NCBI GenBank assembly: GCA_036245805.1
Contig: BTRK01000005.1
Location: forward strand, 9,734,001-9,798,000
Source of the DNA: Pristionchus mayeri
Taxonomy: Eukaryota; Nematoda; Chromadorea; Rhabditida; Neodiplogasteridae
Length of the DNA: 64,000 nt
Direction of reading: 5' to 3'
The position numbers and the translations under genes were made by a program. The notes under the pieces were generated by a model. The model searched no databases, was not told where the DNA came from, and saw only the letters and a program-made list of their open reading frames with translations. Positions 1-10,889 of this stretch are shown piece by piece; position 1 is the stretch's first letter, and each line of letters starts with the position of its first letter.

Positions 1-351
1 CCCACTGGGAGAAACATCAATGGTGCGGATTTCCGTCGAACGGATTTCTGTCGAGCGGATTTCCATCGAACGGATTTCCGTCGAACGGATTTCCGTCGAA
101 CGGATTTCCGTCGAACGGATTTCTGTCGAGCGGATTTCCATCGAACGGATTTCCATCGAACGGATTTCCGTCGAACGGATTTCCGTCGAACGGATTTCCG
201 TCGAACGGATTTCCATCGAACGGATTTCCGTCGAACGGATTTCCGTCGAACGGATTTCCGTCGAACGGATTTCCGTCGAACGGATTTCCGTCGAACGGAT
301 TTCCGTCGAACGGATTTCCATCGAACGGATTTCCGTCGAACGGATTTCCGT

Positions 352-430
352 CACTGGGATCCCAGCTCTTCGCATTGGTTCCTACTTCACTGCCCACTGG
401 GAGAAACATCAAGGGTGCGGATAGCAAAAT
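352..430 (+). repeat. Linker type B (AAGGG form with GATAGCAAAAT tail), representative copy
   Basis: The 68-bp linker ends AAGGGTGCG instead of ATGGTGCG and is followed by an 11-bp tail, GATAGCAAAAT, at 420-430. It is the second common linker. The step to the next monomer is 88 bp, 1 modulo 3. The tail puts TAG in one forward frame and TGA in another, which is why most forward open frames in the array end here. AATGATTT also supplies an ATG in the third frame, giving spurious starts. Confidence 0.94.
353..364. other. 12-bp perfect palindrome in each linker (representative)
   Basis: CTGGGATCCCAG equals its own reverse complement and contains a BamHI site (GGATCC). It is present in nearly every linker, so the array carries a BamHI site roughly every 200 bp. 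Exceptions are few: GATACCAG near 11172, GATCCCAAC in the 3.3-kb HOR lineage, GATCCCCAG at four places and GATCCCGG near 35760. TCCCAG could also pair with the second CTGGGA about 37 bases downstream in the same linker. Whether it has any function is unknown. Confidence 0.9.
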
Positions 431-544
431 GATTTCCGTCGAACGGATTTCCGTCGAACGGATTTCCGTCGAACGGATTTCCGTCGAACGGATTTCCGTC
501 GAACGGATTTCCATCGAACGGATTTCCGTCGAACGGATTTCCGT

Positions 545-612
545 CACTGGGATCCCAGCTCTTCGCATTGGTTCCTACTTCACTGCCCACTGGGAGAAAC
601 ATCAATGGTGCG
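545..612 (+). repeat. Linker type A (ATGG form), representative copy
   Basis: This 68-bp linker starts with the 12-bp perfect palindrome CTGGGATCCCAG (after CA) and runs through CTCTTCGCATTGG, TTCCTACTTCACTG, CCCACTGGGAG and AAACATCAATGGTGCG directly into a monomer. CACTGGGA occurs twice in it, at the start and before GAAACATC. From the last partial monomer (9 bp) to the next full monomer is 77 bp, which is 2 modulo 3, so each type A linker changes reading frame. Alleles at one site, GCCCAC, GTCCAC and GCCTAC, recur through the array, as does TCGCATTGG versus TCGTATTGG. Confidence 0.95.
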
Positions 613-1084
613 GATTTCCGTCGAACGGATTTCTGTCGAGCGGATTTCCATCGAACGGATTTCCGTCGAACGGATTTCCGTCGAACGGATTTCCGTCGAA
701 CGGATTTCCGTCACTGGGATCCCAGCTCTTCGCATTGGTTCCTACTTCACTGTCCACTGGGAGAAACATCAAGGGTGCGGATAGCAAAATGATTTCCGTC
801 GAACGGATTTCCGTCGAACGGATTTCCGTCGAACGGATTTCCGTCGAACGGATTTCCGTCGAGCGGATTTCCGTCGAACGGATTTCCGTCGAGCGGATTT
901 CCGTCGAACGGATTTCCGTCGAACGGATTTCCGTCGAACGGATTTCCGTCGAACGGATTTCCGTCGAACGGATTTCCGTCGAACGGATTTCCGTCGAACG
1001 GATTTCCGTCGAACGGATTTCCGTCGAACGGATTTCCGTCGAACGGATTTCCGTCGAACGGATTTCCGTCGAACGGATTTCCGT

Positions 1085-1168
1085 CACTGGGATCCCAGCT
1101 CTTCGTATTGGTTCCTACTTCACTGCCTACTGGGAGAAAGATCAAGGGTGCGGAACATCAAGGGTGCG
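1085..1168 (+). repeat. Linker type D with 16-bp tail duplication, representative copy
   Basis: The linker core at 1085-1152 has TCGTATTGG, GCCTAC and GAAAGATC variants. It is followed at 1153-1168 by GAACATCAAGGGTGCG, a second copy of the linker's own 3' end. The step to the next monomer is 93 bp, a multiple of three, so this is the only common linker that keeps frame. Copies occur near 1640, 3355, 4367, 4850, 6535, 10960, 12730, 14420, 17240, 17726, 18480, 18960, 19855, 21180, 23630, 23980, 27578 and 31347, and none was found beyond 31.4 kb. Confidence 0.92.
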
Positions 1169-1432
1169 GATTTCCATCGAACGGATTTCCGTCGAACGGA
1201 TTTCTGTCGAGCGGATTTCCATCGAACGGATTTCCGTCGAACGGATTTCCGTCGAACGGATTTCCGTCGAACGGATTTCCGTCGAACGGATTTCCATCGA
1301 ACGGATTTCCGTCGAACGGATTTCCGTCGAACGGATTTCCGTCGAACGGATTTCCGTCGAACGGATTTCCGTCGAACGGATTTCCGTCGAGCGGATTTCC
1401 GTCGAACGGATTTCCGTCGAACGGATTTCCGT

Positions 1433-1569
1433 CACTGGGATCCCAGCTCTTCGCATTGGTTCCTACTTCACTGCCCACTGGGAGAAACATCAAGGGTGCG
1501 GATCTCCGTCGAACGGATTTCCGTCCAACGGATTTCCGTCCAACGGATTTCCGTCGAACGGATTTCCGT
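1433..1569 (+). repeat. Linker type C with GATCTCC/TCCAACG module, representative copy
   Basis: An AAGGG linker (1433-1500) is followed by a fixed module at 1501-1569: one GATCTCCGTCGAACG unit, two units carrying G11-to-C (GTCCAACG), one consensus unit and a partial. The same combination recurs near 3220, 4711, 6400, 17590, 18828, 19718, 21046 and 24327 and not after about 24.4 kb. From 38.2 kb on, GATCTCC appears again but after ATGG linkers and without the TCCAACG pair, which looks like a separate recombinant lineage. Confidence 0.92.
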
Positions 1570-1782
1570 CACTGGGATCCCAGCTCTTCGTATTGGTTCC
1601 TACTTCACTGCCTACTGGGAGAAACATCAAGGGTGCGGAACATCAAGGGTGCGGATTTCCATCGAACGGATTTCCGTCGAACGGATTTCCGTCGAACGGA
1701 TTTCTGTCGAGCGGATTTCCATCGAACGGATTTCCGTCGAACGGATTTCCGTCGAACGGATTTCCGTCGAACGGATTTCCGT

Positions 1783-1915
1783 CACTGGGATCCCAGCTCT
1801 TCGCATTGGTTCCTACTTCACTGTCCACTGGGAGAAACATCAAGGGTGCGGATAGCAAAATGATTTCCGTCGAACGGATTTCCGTCGAACGGGTTTCCGT
1901 CCAACGTATTTCCGT
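1783..1915 (+). repeat. Recurrent module: type B linker + 2 monomers + GGTTTCCGTCCAACG + TATTTCCGT
   Basis: After a type B linker come two consensus monomers (1862-1891), a double variant GGTTTCCGTCCAACG (1892-1906) and a partial TATTTCCGT that runs into the next linker. The module recurs many times as a fixed block and always abuts a linker. In the left part the partial monomer is TATTTCC. From about 42.8 kb a second allele with GATTTCC in that place appears and becomes common. The block is copied as a unit, so it records duplication history rather than independent mutation. Confidence 0.92.
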
Positions 1916-4294
1916 CACTGGGATCCCAGCTCTTCGCATTGGTTCCTACTTCACTGCCCACTGGGAGAAACATCAATGGTGCGGATTTCCGTCGAACGGA
2001 TTTCCGTCGAACGGATTTCCGTCGAACGGATTTCCATCGAACGGATTTCCGTCGAACGGATTTCCGTCACTGGGATCCCAGCTCTTCGCATTGGTTCCTA
2101 CTTCACTGCCCACTGGGAGAAACATCAAGGGTGCGGATAGCAAAATGATTTCCGTCGAACGGATTTCCGTCGAACGGGTTTCCGTCCAACGTATTTCCGT
2201 CACTGGGATCCCAGCTCTTCGCATTGGTTCCTACTTCACTGCCCACTGGGAGAAACATCAATGGTGCGGATTTCCGTCGAACGGATTTCCGTCGAACGGA
2301 TTTCCGTCGAACGGATTTCCATCGAACGGATTTCCGTCGAACGGATTTCCGTCACTGGGATCCCAGCTCTTCGCATTGGTTCCTACTTCACTGCCCACTG
2401 GGAGAAACATCAAGGGTGCGGATAGCAAAATGATTTCCGTCGAACGGATTTCCGTCACTGGGATCCCAGCTCTTCGCATTGGTTCCTACTTCACTGCCCA
2501 CTGGGAGAAACATCAATGGTGCGGATTTCCGTCGAACGGATTTCTGTCGAGCGGATTTCCATCGAACGGATTTCCGTCGAACGGATTTCCGTCGAACGGA
2601 TTTCCGTCACTGGGATCCCAGCTCTTCGCATTGGTTCCTACTTCACTGTCCACTGGGAGAAACATCAAGGGTGCGGATAGCAAAATGATTTCCGTCGAAC
2701 GGATTTCCGTCGAACGGGTTTCCGTCCAACGTATTTCCGTCACTGGGATCCCAGCTCTTCGCATTGGTTCCTACTTCACTGCCCACTGGGAGAAACATCA
2801 ATGGTGCGGATTTCCGTCGAACGGATTTCCGTCGAACGGATTTCCGTCGAACGGATTTCCGTCGAACGGATTTCCGTCGAACGGATTTCCGTCGAACGGA
2901 TTTCCATCGAACGGATTTCCGTCGAACGGATTTCCGTCACTGGGATCCCAGCTCTTCGCATTGGTTCCTACTTCACTGCCCACTGGGAGAAACATCAATG
3001 GTGCGGATTTCCGTCGAACGGATTTCCGTCGAACGGATTTCCGTCGAACGGATTTCCGTCGAACGGATTTCCGTCGAACGGATTTCCGTCGAACGGATTT
3101 CCGTCGAGCGGATTTCCGTCGAACGGATTTCCGTCGAACGGATTTCCGTCACTGGGATCCCAGCTCTTCGCATTGGTTCCTACTTCACTGCCCACTGGGA
3201 GAAACATCAAGGGTGCGGATCTCCGTCGAACGGATTTCCGTCCAACGGATTTCCGTCCAACGGATTTCCGTCGAACGGATTTCCGTCACTGGGATCCCAG
3301 CTCTTCGTATTGGTTCCTACTTCACTGCCTACTGGGAGAAACATCAAGGGTGCGGAACATCAAGGGTGCGGATTTCCATCGAACGGATTTCCGTCGAACG
3401 GATTTCCGTCGAACGGATTTCTGTCGAGCGGATTTCCATCGAACGGATTTCCGTCGAACGGATTTCCGTCGAACGGATTTCCGTCGAACGGATTTCCGTC
3501 ACTGGGATCCCAGCTCTTCGCATTGGTTCCTACTTCACTGTCCACTGGGAGAAACATCAAGGGTGCGGATAGCAAAATGATTTCCGTCGAACGGATTTCC
3601 GTCGAACGGGTTTCCGTCCAACGTATTTCCGTCACTGGGATCCCAGCTCTTCGCATTGGTTCCTACTTCACTGCCCACTGGGAGAAACATCAATGGTGCG
3701 GATTTCCGTCGAACGGATTTCCGTCGAACGGATTTCCGTCGAACGGATTTCCATCGAACGGATTTCCGTCGAACGGATTTCCGTCACTGGGATCCCAGCT
3801 CTTCGCATTGGTTCCTACTTCACTGCCCACTGGGAGAAACATCAAGGGTGCGGATAGCAAAATGATTTCCGTCGAACGGATTTCCGTCACTGGGATCCCA
3901 GCTCTTCGCATTGGTTCCTACTTCACTGCCCACTGGGAGAAACATCAATGGTGCGGATTTCCGTCGAACGGATTTCTGTCGAGCGGATTTCCATCGAACG
4001 GATTTCCGTCGAACGGATTTCCGTCGAACGGATTTCCGTCACTGGGATCCCAGCTCTTCGCATTGGTTCCTACTTCACTGTCCACTGGGAGAAACATCAA
4101 GGGTGCGGATAGCAAAATGATTTCCGTCGAACGGATTTCCGTCGAACGGGTTTCCGTCCAACGTATTTCCGTCACTGGGATCCCAGCTCTTCGCATTGGT
4201 TCCTACTTCACTGCCCACTGGGAGAAACATCAATGGTGCGGATTTCCGTCGAACGGATTTCCGTCGAACGGATTTCCGTCGAACGGATTTCCGT

Positions 4295-7200
4295 CACTGG
4301 GATCCCAGCTCTTCGTATTGGTTCCTACTTCACTGCCTACTGGGAGAAAGATCAAGGGTGCGGAACATCAAGGGTGCGGATTTCCATCGAACGGATTTCC
4401 GTCGAACGGATTTCTGTCGAGCGGATTTCCATCGAACGGATTTCCGTCGAACGGATTTCCGTCGAACGGATTTCCGTCGAACGGATTTCCGTCGAACGGA
4501 TTTCCATCGAACGGATTTCCGTCGAACGGATTTCCGTCGAACGGATTTCCGTCGAACGGATTTCCGTCGAACGGATTTCCGTCGAACGGATTTCCGTCGA
4601 GCGGATTTCCGTCGAACGGATTTCCGTCGAACGGATTTCCGTCACTGGGATCCCAGCTCTTCGCATTGGTTCCTACTTCACTGCCCACTGGGAGAAACAT
4701 CAAGGGTGCGGATCTCCGTCGAACGGATTTCCGTCCAACGGATTTCCGTCCAACGGATTTCCGTCGAACGGATTTCCGTCACTGGGATCCCAGCTCTTCG
4801 TATTGGTTCCTACTTCACTGCCTACTGGGAGAAACATCAAGGGTGCGGAACATCAAGGGTGCGGATTTCCATCGAACGGATTTCCGTCGAACGGATTTCC
4901 GTCGAACGGATTTCTGTCGAGCGGATTTCCATCGAACGGATTTCCGTCGAACGGATTTCCGTCGAACGGATTTCCGTCGAACGGATTTCCGTCACTGGGA
5001 TCCCAGCTCTTCGCATTGGTTCCTACTTCACTGTCCACTGGGAGAAACATCAAGGGTGCGGATAGCAAAATGATTTCCGTCGAACGGATTTCCGTCGAAC
5101 GGGTTTCCGTCCAACGTATTTCCGTCACTGGGATCCCAGCTCTTCGCATTGGTTCCTACTTCACTGCCCACTGGGAGAAACATCAATGGTGCGGATTTCC
5201 GTCGAACGGATTTCCGTCGAACGGATTTCCGTCGAACGGATTTCCATCGAACGGATTTCCGTCGAACGGATTTCCGTCACTGGGATCCCAGCTCTTCGCA
5301 TTGGTTCCTACTTCACTGCCCACTGGGAGAAACATCAAGGGTGCGGATAGCAAAATGATTTCCGTCGAACGGATTTCCGTCGAACGGGTTTCCGTCCAAC
5401 GTATTTCCGTCACTGGGATCCCAGCTCTTCGCATTGGTTCCTACTTCACTGCCCACTGGGAGAAACATCAATGGTGCGGATTTCCGTCGAACGGATTTCC
5501 GTCGAACGGATTTCCGTCGAACGGATTTCCATCGAACGGATTTCCGTCGAACGGATTTCCGTCACTGGGATCCCAGCTCTTCGCATTGGTTCCTACTTCA
5601 CTGCCCACTGGGAGAAACATCAAGGGTGCGGATAGCAAAATGATTTCCGTCGAACGGATTTCCGTCACTGGGATCCCAGCTCTTCGCATTGGTTCCTACT
5701 TCACTGCCCACTGGGAGAAACATCAATGGTGCGGATTTCCGTCGAACGGATTTCTGTCGAGCGGATTTCCATCGAACGGATTTCCGTCGAACGGATTTCC
5801 GTCGAACGGATTTCCGTCACTGGGATCCCAGCTCTTCGCATTGGTTCCTACTTCACTGTCCACTGGGAGAAACATCAAGGGTGCGGATAGCAAAATGATT
5901 TCCGTCGAACGGATTTCCGTCGAACGGGTTTCCGTCCAACGTATTTCCGTCACTGGGATCCCAGCTCTTCGCATTGGTTCCTACTTCACTGCCCACTGGG
6001 AGAAACATCAATGGTGCGGATTTCCGTCGAACGGATTTCCGTCGAACGGATTTCCGTCGAACGGATTTCCGTCGAACGGATTTCCGTCGAACGGATTTCC
6101 GTCGAACGGATTTCCATCGAACGGATTTCCGTCGAACGGATTTCCGTCACTGGGATCCCAGCTCTTCGCATTGGTTCCTACTTCACTGCCCACTGGGAGA
6201 AACATCAATGGTGCGGATTTCCGTCGAACGGATTTCCGTCGAACGGATTTCCGTCGAACGGATTTCCGTCGAACGGATTTCCGTCGAGCGGATTTCCGTC
6301 GAACGGATTTCCGTCGAACGGATTTCCGTCACTGGGATCCCAGCTCTTCGCATTGGTTCCTACTTCACTGCCCACTGGGAGAAACATCAAGGGTGCGGAT
6401 CTCCGTCGAACGGATTTCCGTCCAACGGATTTCCGTCCAACGGATTTCCGTCGAACGGATTTCCGTCACTGGGATCCCAGCTCTTCGTATTGGTTCCTAC
6501 TTCACTGCCTACTGGGAGAAACATCAAGGGTGCGGAACATCAAGGGTGCGGATTTCCATCGAACGGATTTCCGTCGAACGGATTTCCGTCGAACGGATTT
6601 CTGTCGAGCGGATTTCCATCGAACGGATTTCCGTCGAACGGATTTCCGTCGAACGGATTTCCGTCGAACGGATTTCCGTCACTGGGATCCCAGCTCTTCG
6701 CATTGGTTCCTACTTCACTGTCCACTGGGAGAAACATCAAGGGTGCGGATAGCAAAATGATTTCCGTCGAACGGATTTCCGTCGAACGGGTTTCCGTCCA
6801 ACGTATTTCCGTCACTGGGATCCCAGCTCTTCGCATTGGTTCCTACTTCACTGCCCACTGGGAGAAACATCAATGGTGCGGATTTCCGTCGAACGGATTT
6901 CCGTCGAACGGATTTCCGTCGAACGGATTTCCATCGAACGGATTTCCGTCGAACGGATTTCCGTCACTGGGATCCCAGCTCTTCGCATTGGTTCCTACTT
7001 CACTGCCCACTGGGAGAAACATCAAGGGTGCGGATAGCAAAATGATTTCCGTCGAACGGATTTCCGTCACTGGGATCCCAGCTCTTCGCATTGGTTCCTA
7101 CTTCACTGCCCACTGGGAGAAACATCAATGGTGCGGATTTCCGTCGAACGGATTTCTGTCGAGCGGATTTCCATCGAACGGATTTCCGTCGAACGGATTT

Positions 7201-7474
7201 CCGTCGAACGGATTTCCGTCACTGGGATCCCAGCTCTTCGCATTGGTTCCTACTTCACTGTCCACTGGGAGAAACATCAAGGGTGCGGATAGCAAAATGA
7301 TTTCCGTCGAACGGATTTCCGTCGAACGGGTTTCCGTCCAACGTATTTCCGTCACTGGGATCCCAGCTCTTCGCATTGGTTCCTACTTCACTGCCCACTG
7401 GGAGAAACATCAATGGTGCGGATTTCCGTCGAACGGATTTCCGTCGAACGGATTTCCGTCGAACGGATTTCCGT
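4295..7474 (+). repeat. 3.2-kb higher-order repeat, copy 2
   Basis: This block matches 1085-4294 in linker order and monomer variants, with 30 bp less in one tract. It ends where copy 1 would enter another type D linker; here the array instead continues with an eight-monomer ATGG segment near 7430-7550. A related but rearranged version begins at 17173. Confidence 0.88.
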
Positions 7475-7584
7475 CGAACGGATTTCCGTCGAACGGATTT
7501 CCGTCGAACGGATTTCCATCGAACGGATTTCCGTCGAACGGATTTCCGTCACTGGGATCCCAGCTCTTCGCATTGGTTCCTACT

Positions 7585-9260
7585 TCACTGCCCACTGGGA
7601 GAAACATCAATGGTGCGGATTTCCGTCGAACGGATTTCCGTCGAACGGATTTCCGTCGAACGGATTTCCGTCGAACGGATTTCCGTCGAACGGATTTCCG
7701 TCGAACGGATTTCCGTCGAACGGATTTCCATCGAACGGATTTCCGTCGAACGGATTTCCGTCACTGGGATCCCAGCTCTTCGCATTGGTTCCTACTTCAC
7801 TGTCCACTGGGAGAAACATCAATGGTGCGGATTTCCGTCGAACGGATTTCCGTCGAACGGATTTCCGTCGAACGGATTTCCGTCGAACGGATTTCCGTCA
7901 CTGGGATCCCAGCTCTTCGCATTGGTTCCTACTTCACTGCCCACTGGGAGAAACATCAATGGTGCGGATTTCCGTCGAACGGATTTCCGTCGAACGGATT
8001 TCCGTCGAACGGATTTCCGTCGAACGGATTTCCGTCGAACGGATTTCCGTCGAACGGATTTCCGTCGAACGGATTTCCGTCGAACGGATTTCCGTCGAAC
8101 GGATTTCCGTCGAACGGATTTCCGTCGAACGGATTTCCGTCGAACGGATTTCCGTCGAACGGATTTCCGTCGAACGGATTTCCGTCGAACGGATTTCTGT
8201 CACTGGGATCCCAGCTCTTCGCATTGGTTCCTACTTCACTGCCCACTGGGAGAAACATCAAGGGTGCGGATAGCAAAATGATTTCCGTCGAACGGATTTC
8301 CGTCGAACGGATTTCCGTCACTGGGATCCCAGCTCTTCGCATTGGTTCCTACTTCACTGCCCACTGGGAGAAACATCAATGGTGCGGATTTCCGTCGAAC
8401 GGATTTCTGTCGAGCGGATTTCCATCGAACGGATTTCCGTCGAACGGATTTCCGTCGAACGGATTTCCGTCGAACGGATTTCTGTCGAGCGGATTTCCGT
8501 CGAACGGATTTCCGTCGAACGGATTTCCGTCGAACGGATTTCCGTCGAACGGATTTCCGTCGAACGGATTTCCATCGAACGGATTTCCGTCGAACGGATT
8601 TCCGTCACTGGGATCCCAGCTCTTCGCATTGGTTCCTACTTCACTGCCCACTGGGAGAAACATCAATGGTGCGGATTTCCGTCGAACGGATTTCCGTCGA
8701 ACGGATTTCCGTCGAACGGATTTCCGTCGAACGGATTTCCGTCGAACGGATTTCCGTCGAACGGATTTCCGTCGAACGGATTTCCGTCACTGGGATCCCA
8801 GCTCTTCGCATTGGTTCCTACTTCACTGTCCACTGGGAGAAACATCAATGGTGCGGATTTCCGTCGAACGGATTTCCGTCGAACGGATTTCCGTCGAACG
8901 GATTTCCGTCGAACGGATTTCCGTCACTGGGATCCCAGCTCTTCGCATTGGTTCCTACTTCACTGCCCACTGGGAGAAACATCAATGGTGCGGATTTCCG
9001 TCGAACGGATTTCCGTCGAACGGATTTCCGTCGAACGGATTTCCGTCGAACGGATTTCCGTCGAACGGATTTCCGTCGAACGGATTTCCGTCGAACGGAT
9101 TTCCGTCGAACGGATTTCCGTCGAACGGATTTCCGTCGAACGGATTTCCGTCGAACGGATTTCCGTCGAACGGATTTCCGTCGAACGGATTTCTGTCACT
9201 GGGATCCCAGCTCTTCGCATTGGTTCCTACTTCACTGCCCACTGGGAGAAACATCAATGG
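7585..9260 (+). repeat. Tandem duplication with ~1,026-bp offset
   Basis: Landmarks at 7822, 7934 and 7956 correspond to 8848, 8960 and 8982. The duplicated part is an ATGG linker, a medium tract, a GTCCAC linker, a four-monomer tract and then a long consensus tract ending in TTCTGTCACTGGG at about 8199 and 9190. The long tract is 15 monomers in the first copy and 13 in the second. TTCTGTCAC, a C7-to-T in the partial monomer before the linker, was seen only here. Confidence 0.82.
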
Positions 9261-9541
9261 TGCGGATTTCCGTCGAACGGATTTCCATCGAACGGATTTC
9301 CGTCGAACGGATTTCCGTCGAACGGATTTCCGTCGAACGGATTTCCATCGAACGGATTTCCGTCGAACGGATTTCCGTCGAACGGATTTCCATCGAACGG
9401 ATTTCCGTCGAACGGATTTCCGTCACTGGGATCCCAGCTCTTCGCATTGGTTCCTACTTCACTGCCCACTGGGAGAAACATCAAGGGTGCGGATAGCAAA
9501 ATGATTTCCGTCGAACGGATTTCCGTCGAACGGATTTCCGT

Positions 9542-10889
9542 CACTGGGATCCCAGCTCTTCGCATTGGTTCCTACTTCACTGCCCACTGGGAGAAACATC
9601 AATGGTGCGGATTTCCGTCGAACGGATTTCTGTCGAGCGGATTTCCATCGAACGGATTTCCGTCGAACGGATTTCCGTCGAACGGATTTCCGTCGAACGG
9701 ATTTCTGTCGAGCGGATTTCCATCGAACGGATTTCCATCGAACGGATTTCCGTCGAACGGATTTCCGTCGAACGGATTTCCGTCGAACGGATTTCCATCG
9801 AACGGATTTCCGTCGAACGGATTTCCGTCGAACGGATTTCCGTCGAACGGATTTCCGTCGAACGGATTTCCGTCGAACGGATTTCCGTCGAACGGATTTC
9901 CATCGAACGGATTTCCGTCGAACGGATTTCCGTCACTGGGATCCCAGCTCTTCGCATTGGTTCCTACTTCACTGCCCACTGGGAGAAACATCAAGGGTGC
10001 GGATAGCAAAATGATTTCCGTCGAACGGATTTCCGTCGAACGGATTTCCGTCGAACGGATTTCCGTCGAACGGATTTCCGTCGAACGGATTTCCATCGAA
10101 CGGATTTCCGTCGAACGGATTTCCGTCACTGGGATCCCAGCTCTTCGCATTGGTTCCTACTTCACTGCCCACTGGGAGAAACATCAAGGGTGCGGATAGC
10201 AAAATGATTTCCGTCGAACGGATTTCCGTCGAACGGATTTCCGTCACTGGGATCCCAGCTCTTCGCATTGGTTCCTACTTCACTGCCCACTGGGAGAAAC
10301 ATCAATGGTGCGGATTTCCGTCGAACGGATTTCTGTCGAGCGGATTTCCATCGAACGGATTTCCGTCGAACGGATTTCCGTCGAACGGATTTCCGTCGAA
10401 CGGATTTCCGTCACTGGGATCCCAGCTCTTCGCATTGGTTCCTACTTCACTGTCCACTGGGAGAAACATCAAGGGTGCGGATAGCAAAATGATTTCCGTC
10501 GAACGGATTTCCGTCGAACGGATTTCCGTCGAACGGATTTCCGTCGAACGGATTTCCGTCGAACGGATTTCCGTCGAGCGGATTTCCGTCGAACGGATTT
10601 CCGTCGAGCGGATTTCCGTCGAACGGATTTCCGTCGAACGGATTTCCATCGAACGGATTTCCGTCGAACGGATTTCCGTCGAACGGATTTCCGTCGAACG
10701 GATTTCCGTCGAACGGATTTCCGTCGAACGGATTTCCGTCGAGCGGATTTCCGTCGAACGGATTTCCGTCGAGCGGATTTCCGTCGAACGGATTTCCGTC
10801 GAACGGATTTCCGTCGAACGGATTTCCGTCGAACGGATTTCCGTCGAACGGATTTCCGTCGAACGGATTTCCGTCGAACGGATTTCCGT
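9542..10889 (+). repeat. Block repeated at 15855 (6,313-bp offset) and partly at 1
   Basis: This block and 15855-17172 match, with landmarks at 9565, 9602, 10150 and 10268 recurring 6,313 bp later. The final long tract is two monomers shorter in the second copy. Its first part, 9583-10150, also matches the first 568 bases of the window, where the order of consensus, CTGTCGAGCG and CCATCG units gives the same translated length of 183 residues on the minus strand. The window therefore opens inside a third copy of the block. Confidence 0.85.

Larger units (their letters stand above)
1085..4294 (+). repeat. 3.2-kb higher-order repeat, copy 1
   Basis: Starting at a type D linker, this 3,210-bp block repeats at 4295 with the same order of tract lengths and linker types. 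Corresponding landmarks at 1158, 1643, 1939, 2224, 2479 and 2764 recur exactly 3,210 bp later. From about 3.15 kb the offset becomes 3,180, because one tract (3006 onward) is two monomers longer in copy 1. Such multiple-of-15 differences are expected from slippage or unequal exchange inside tracts. Confidence 0.9.

Noticed and set aside
420..424. TAG and TGA in type B tails as true gene ends, with GGTGCGG as a ribosome binding site
   Set aside because: The tail recurs throughout the array irrespective of frame, and no gene precedes or follows it. GGTGCGG does not resemble a Shine-Dalgarno sequence.
352..430. tRNA-like gene or Pol III internal promoter in the linker (GGTTCCTAC)
   Set aside because: Only GGTTC matches a B box. 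The rest does not fit GGTTCGANTCC, and no cloverleaf or A box at a proper distance was found.
352..430. CENP-B box as direct evidence for a centromere
   Set aside because: TTCG occurs (CTCTTCGCATTGG), but the required spaced A and CGGG elements are absent. A centromeric role stays possible without it.
602..1087. Reverse-strand open frames (STEIR and DGNPF repeats) as genes
   Set aside because: They are the complement of the same 15-mers. They recur in nearly every tract and stop or start inside linkers at the same places.
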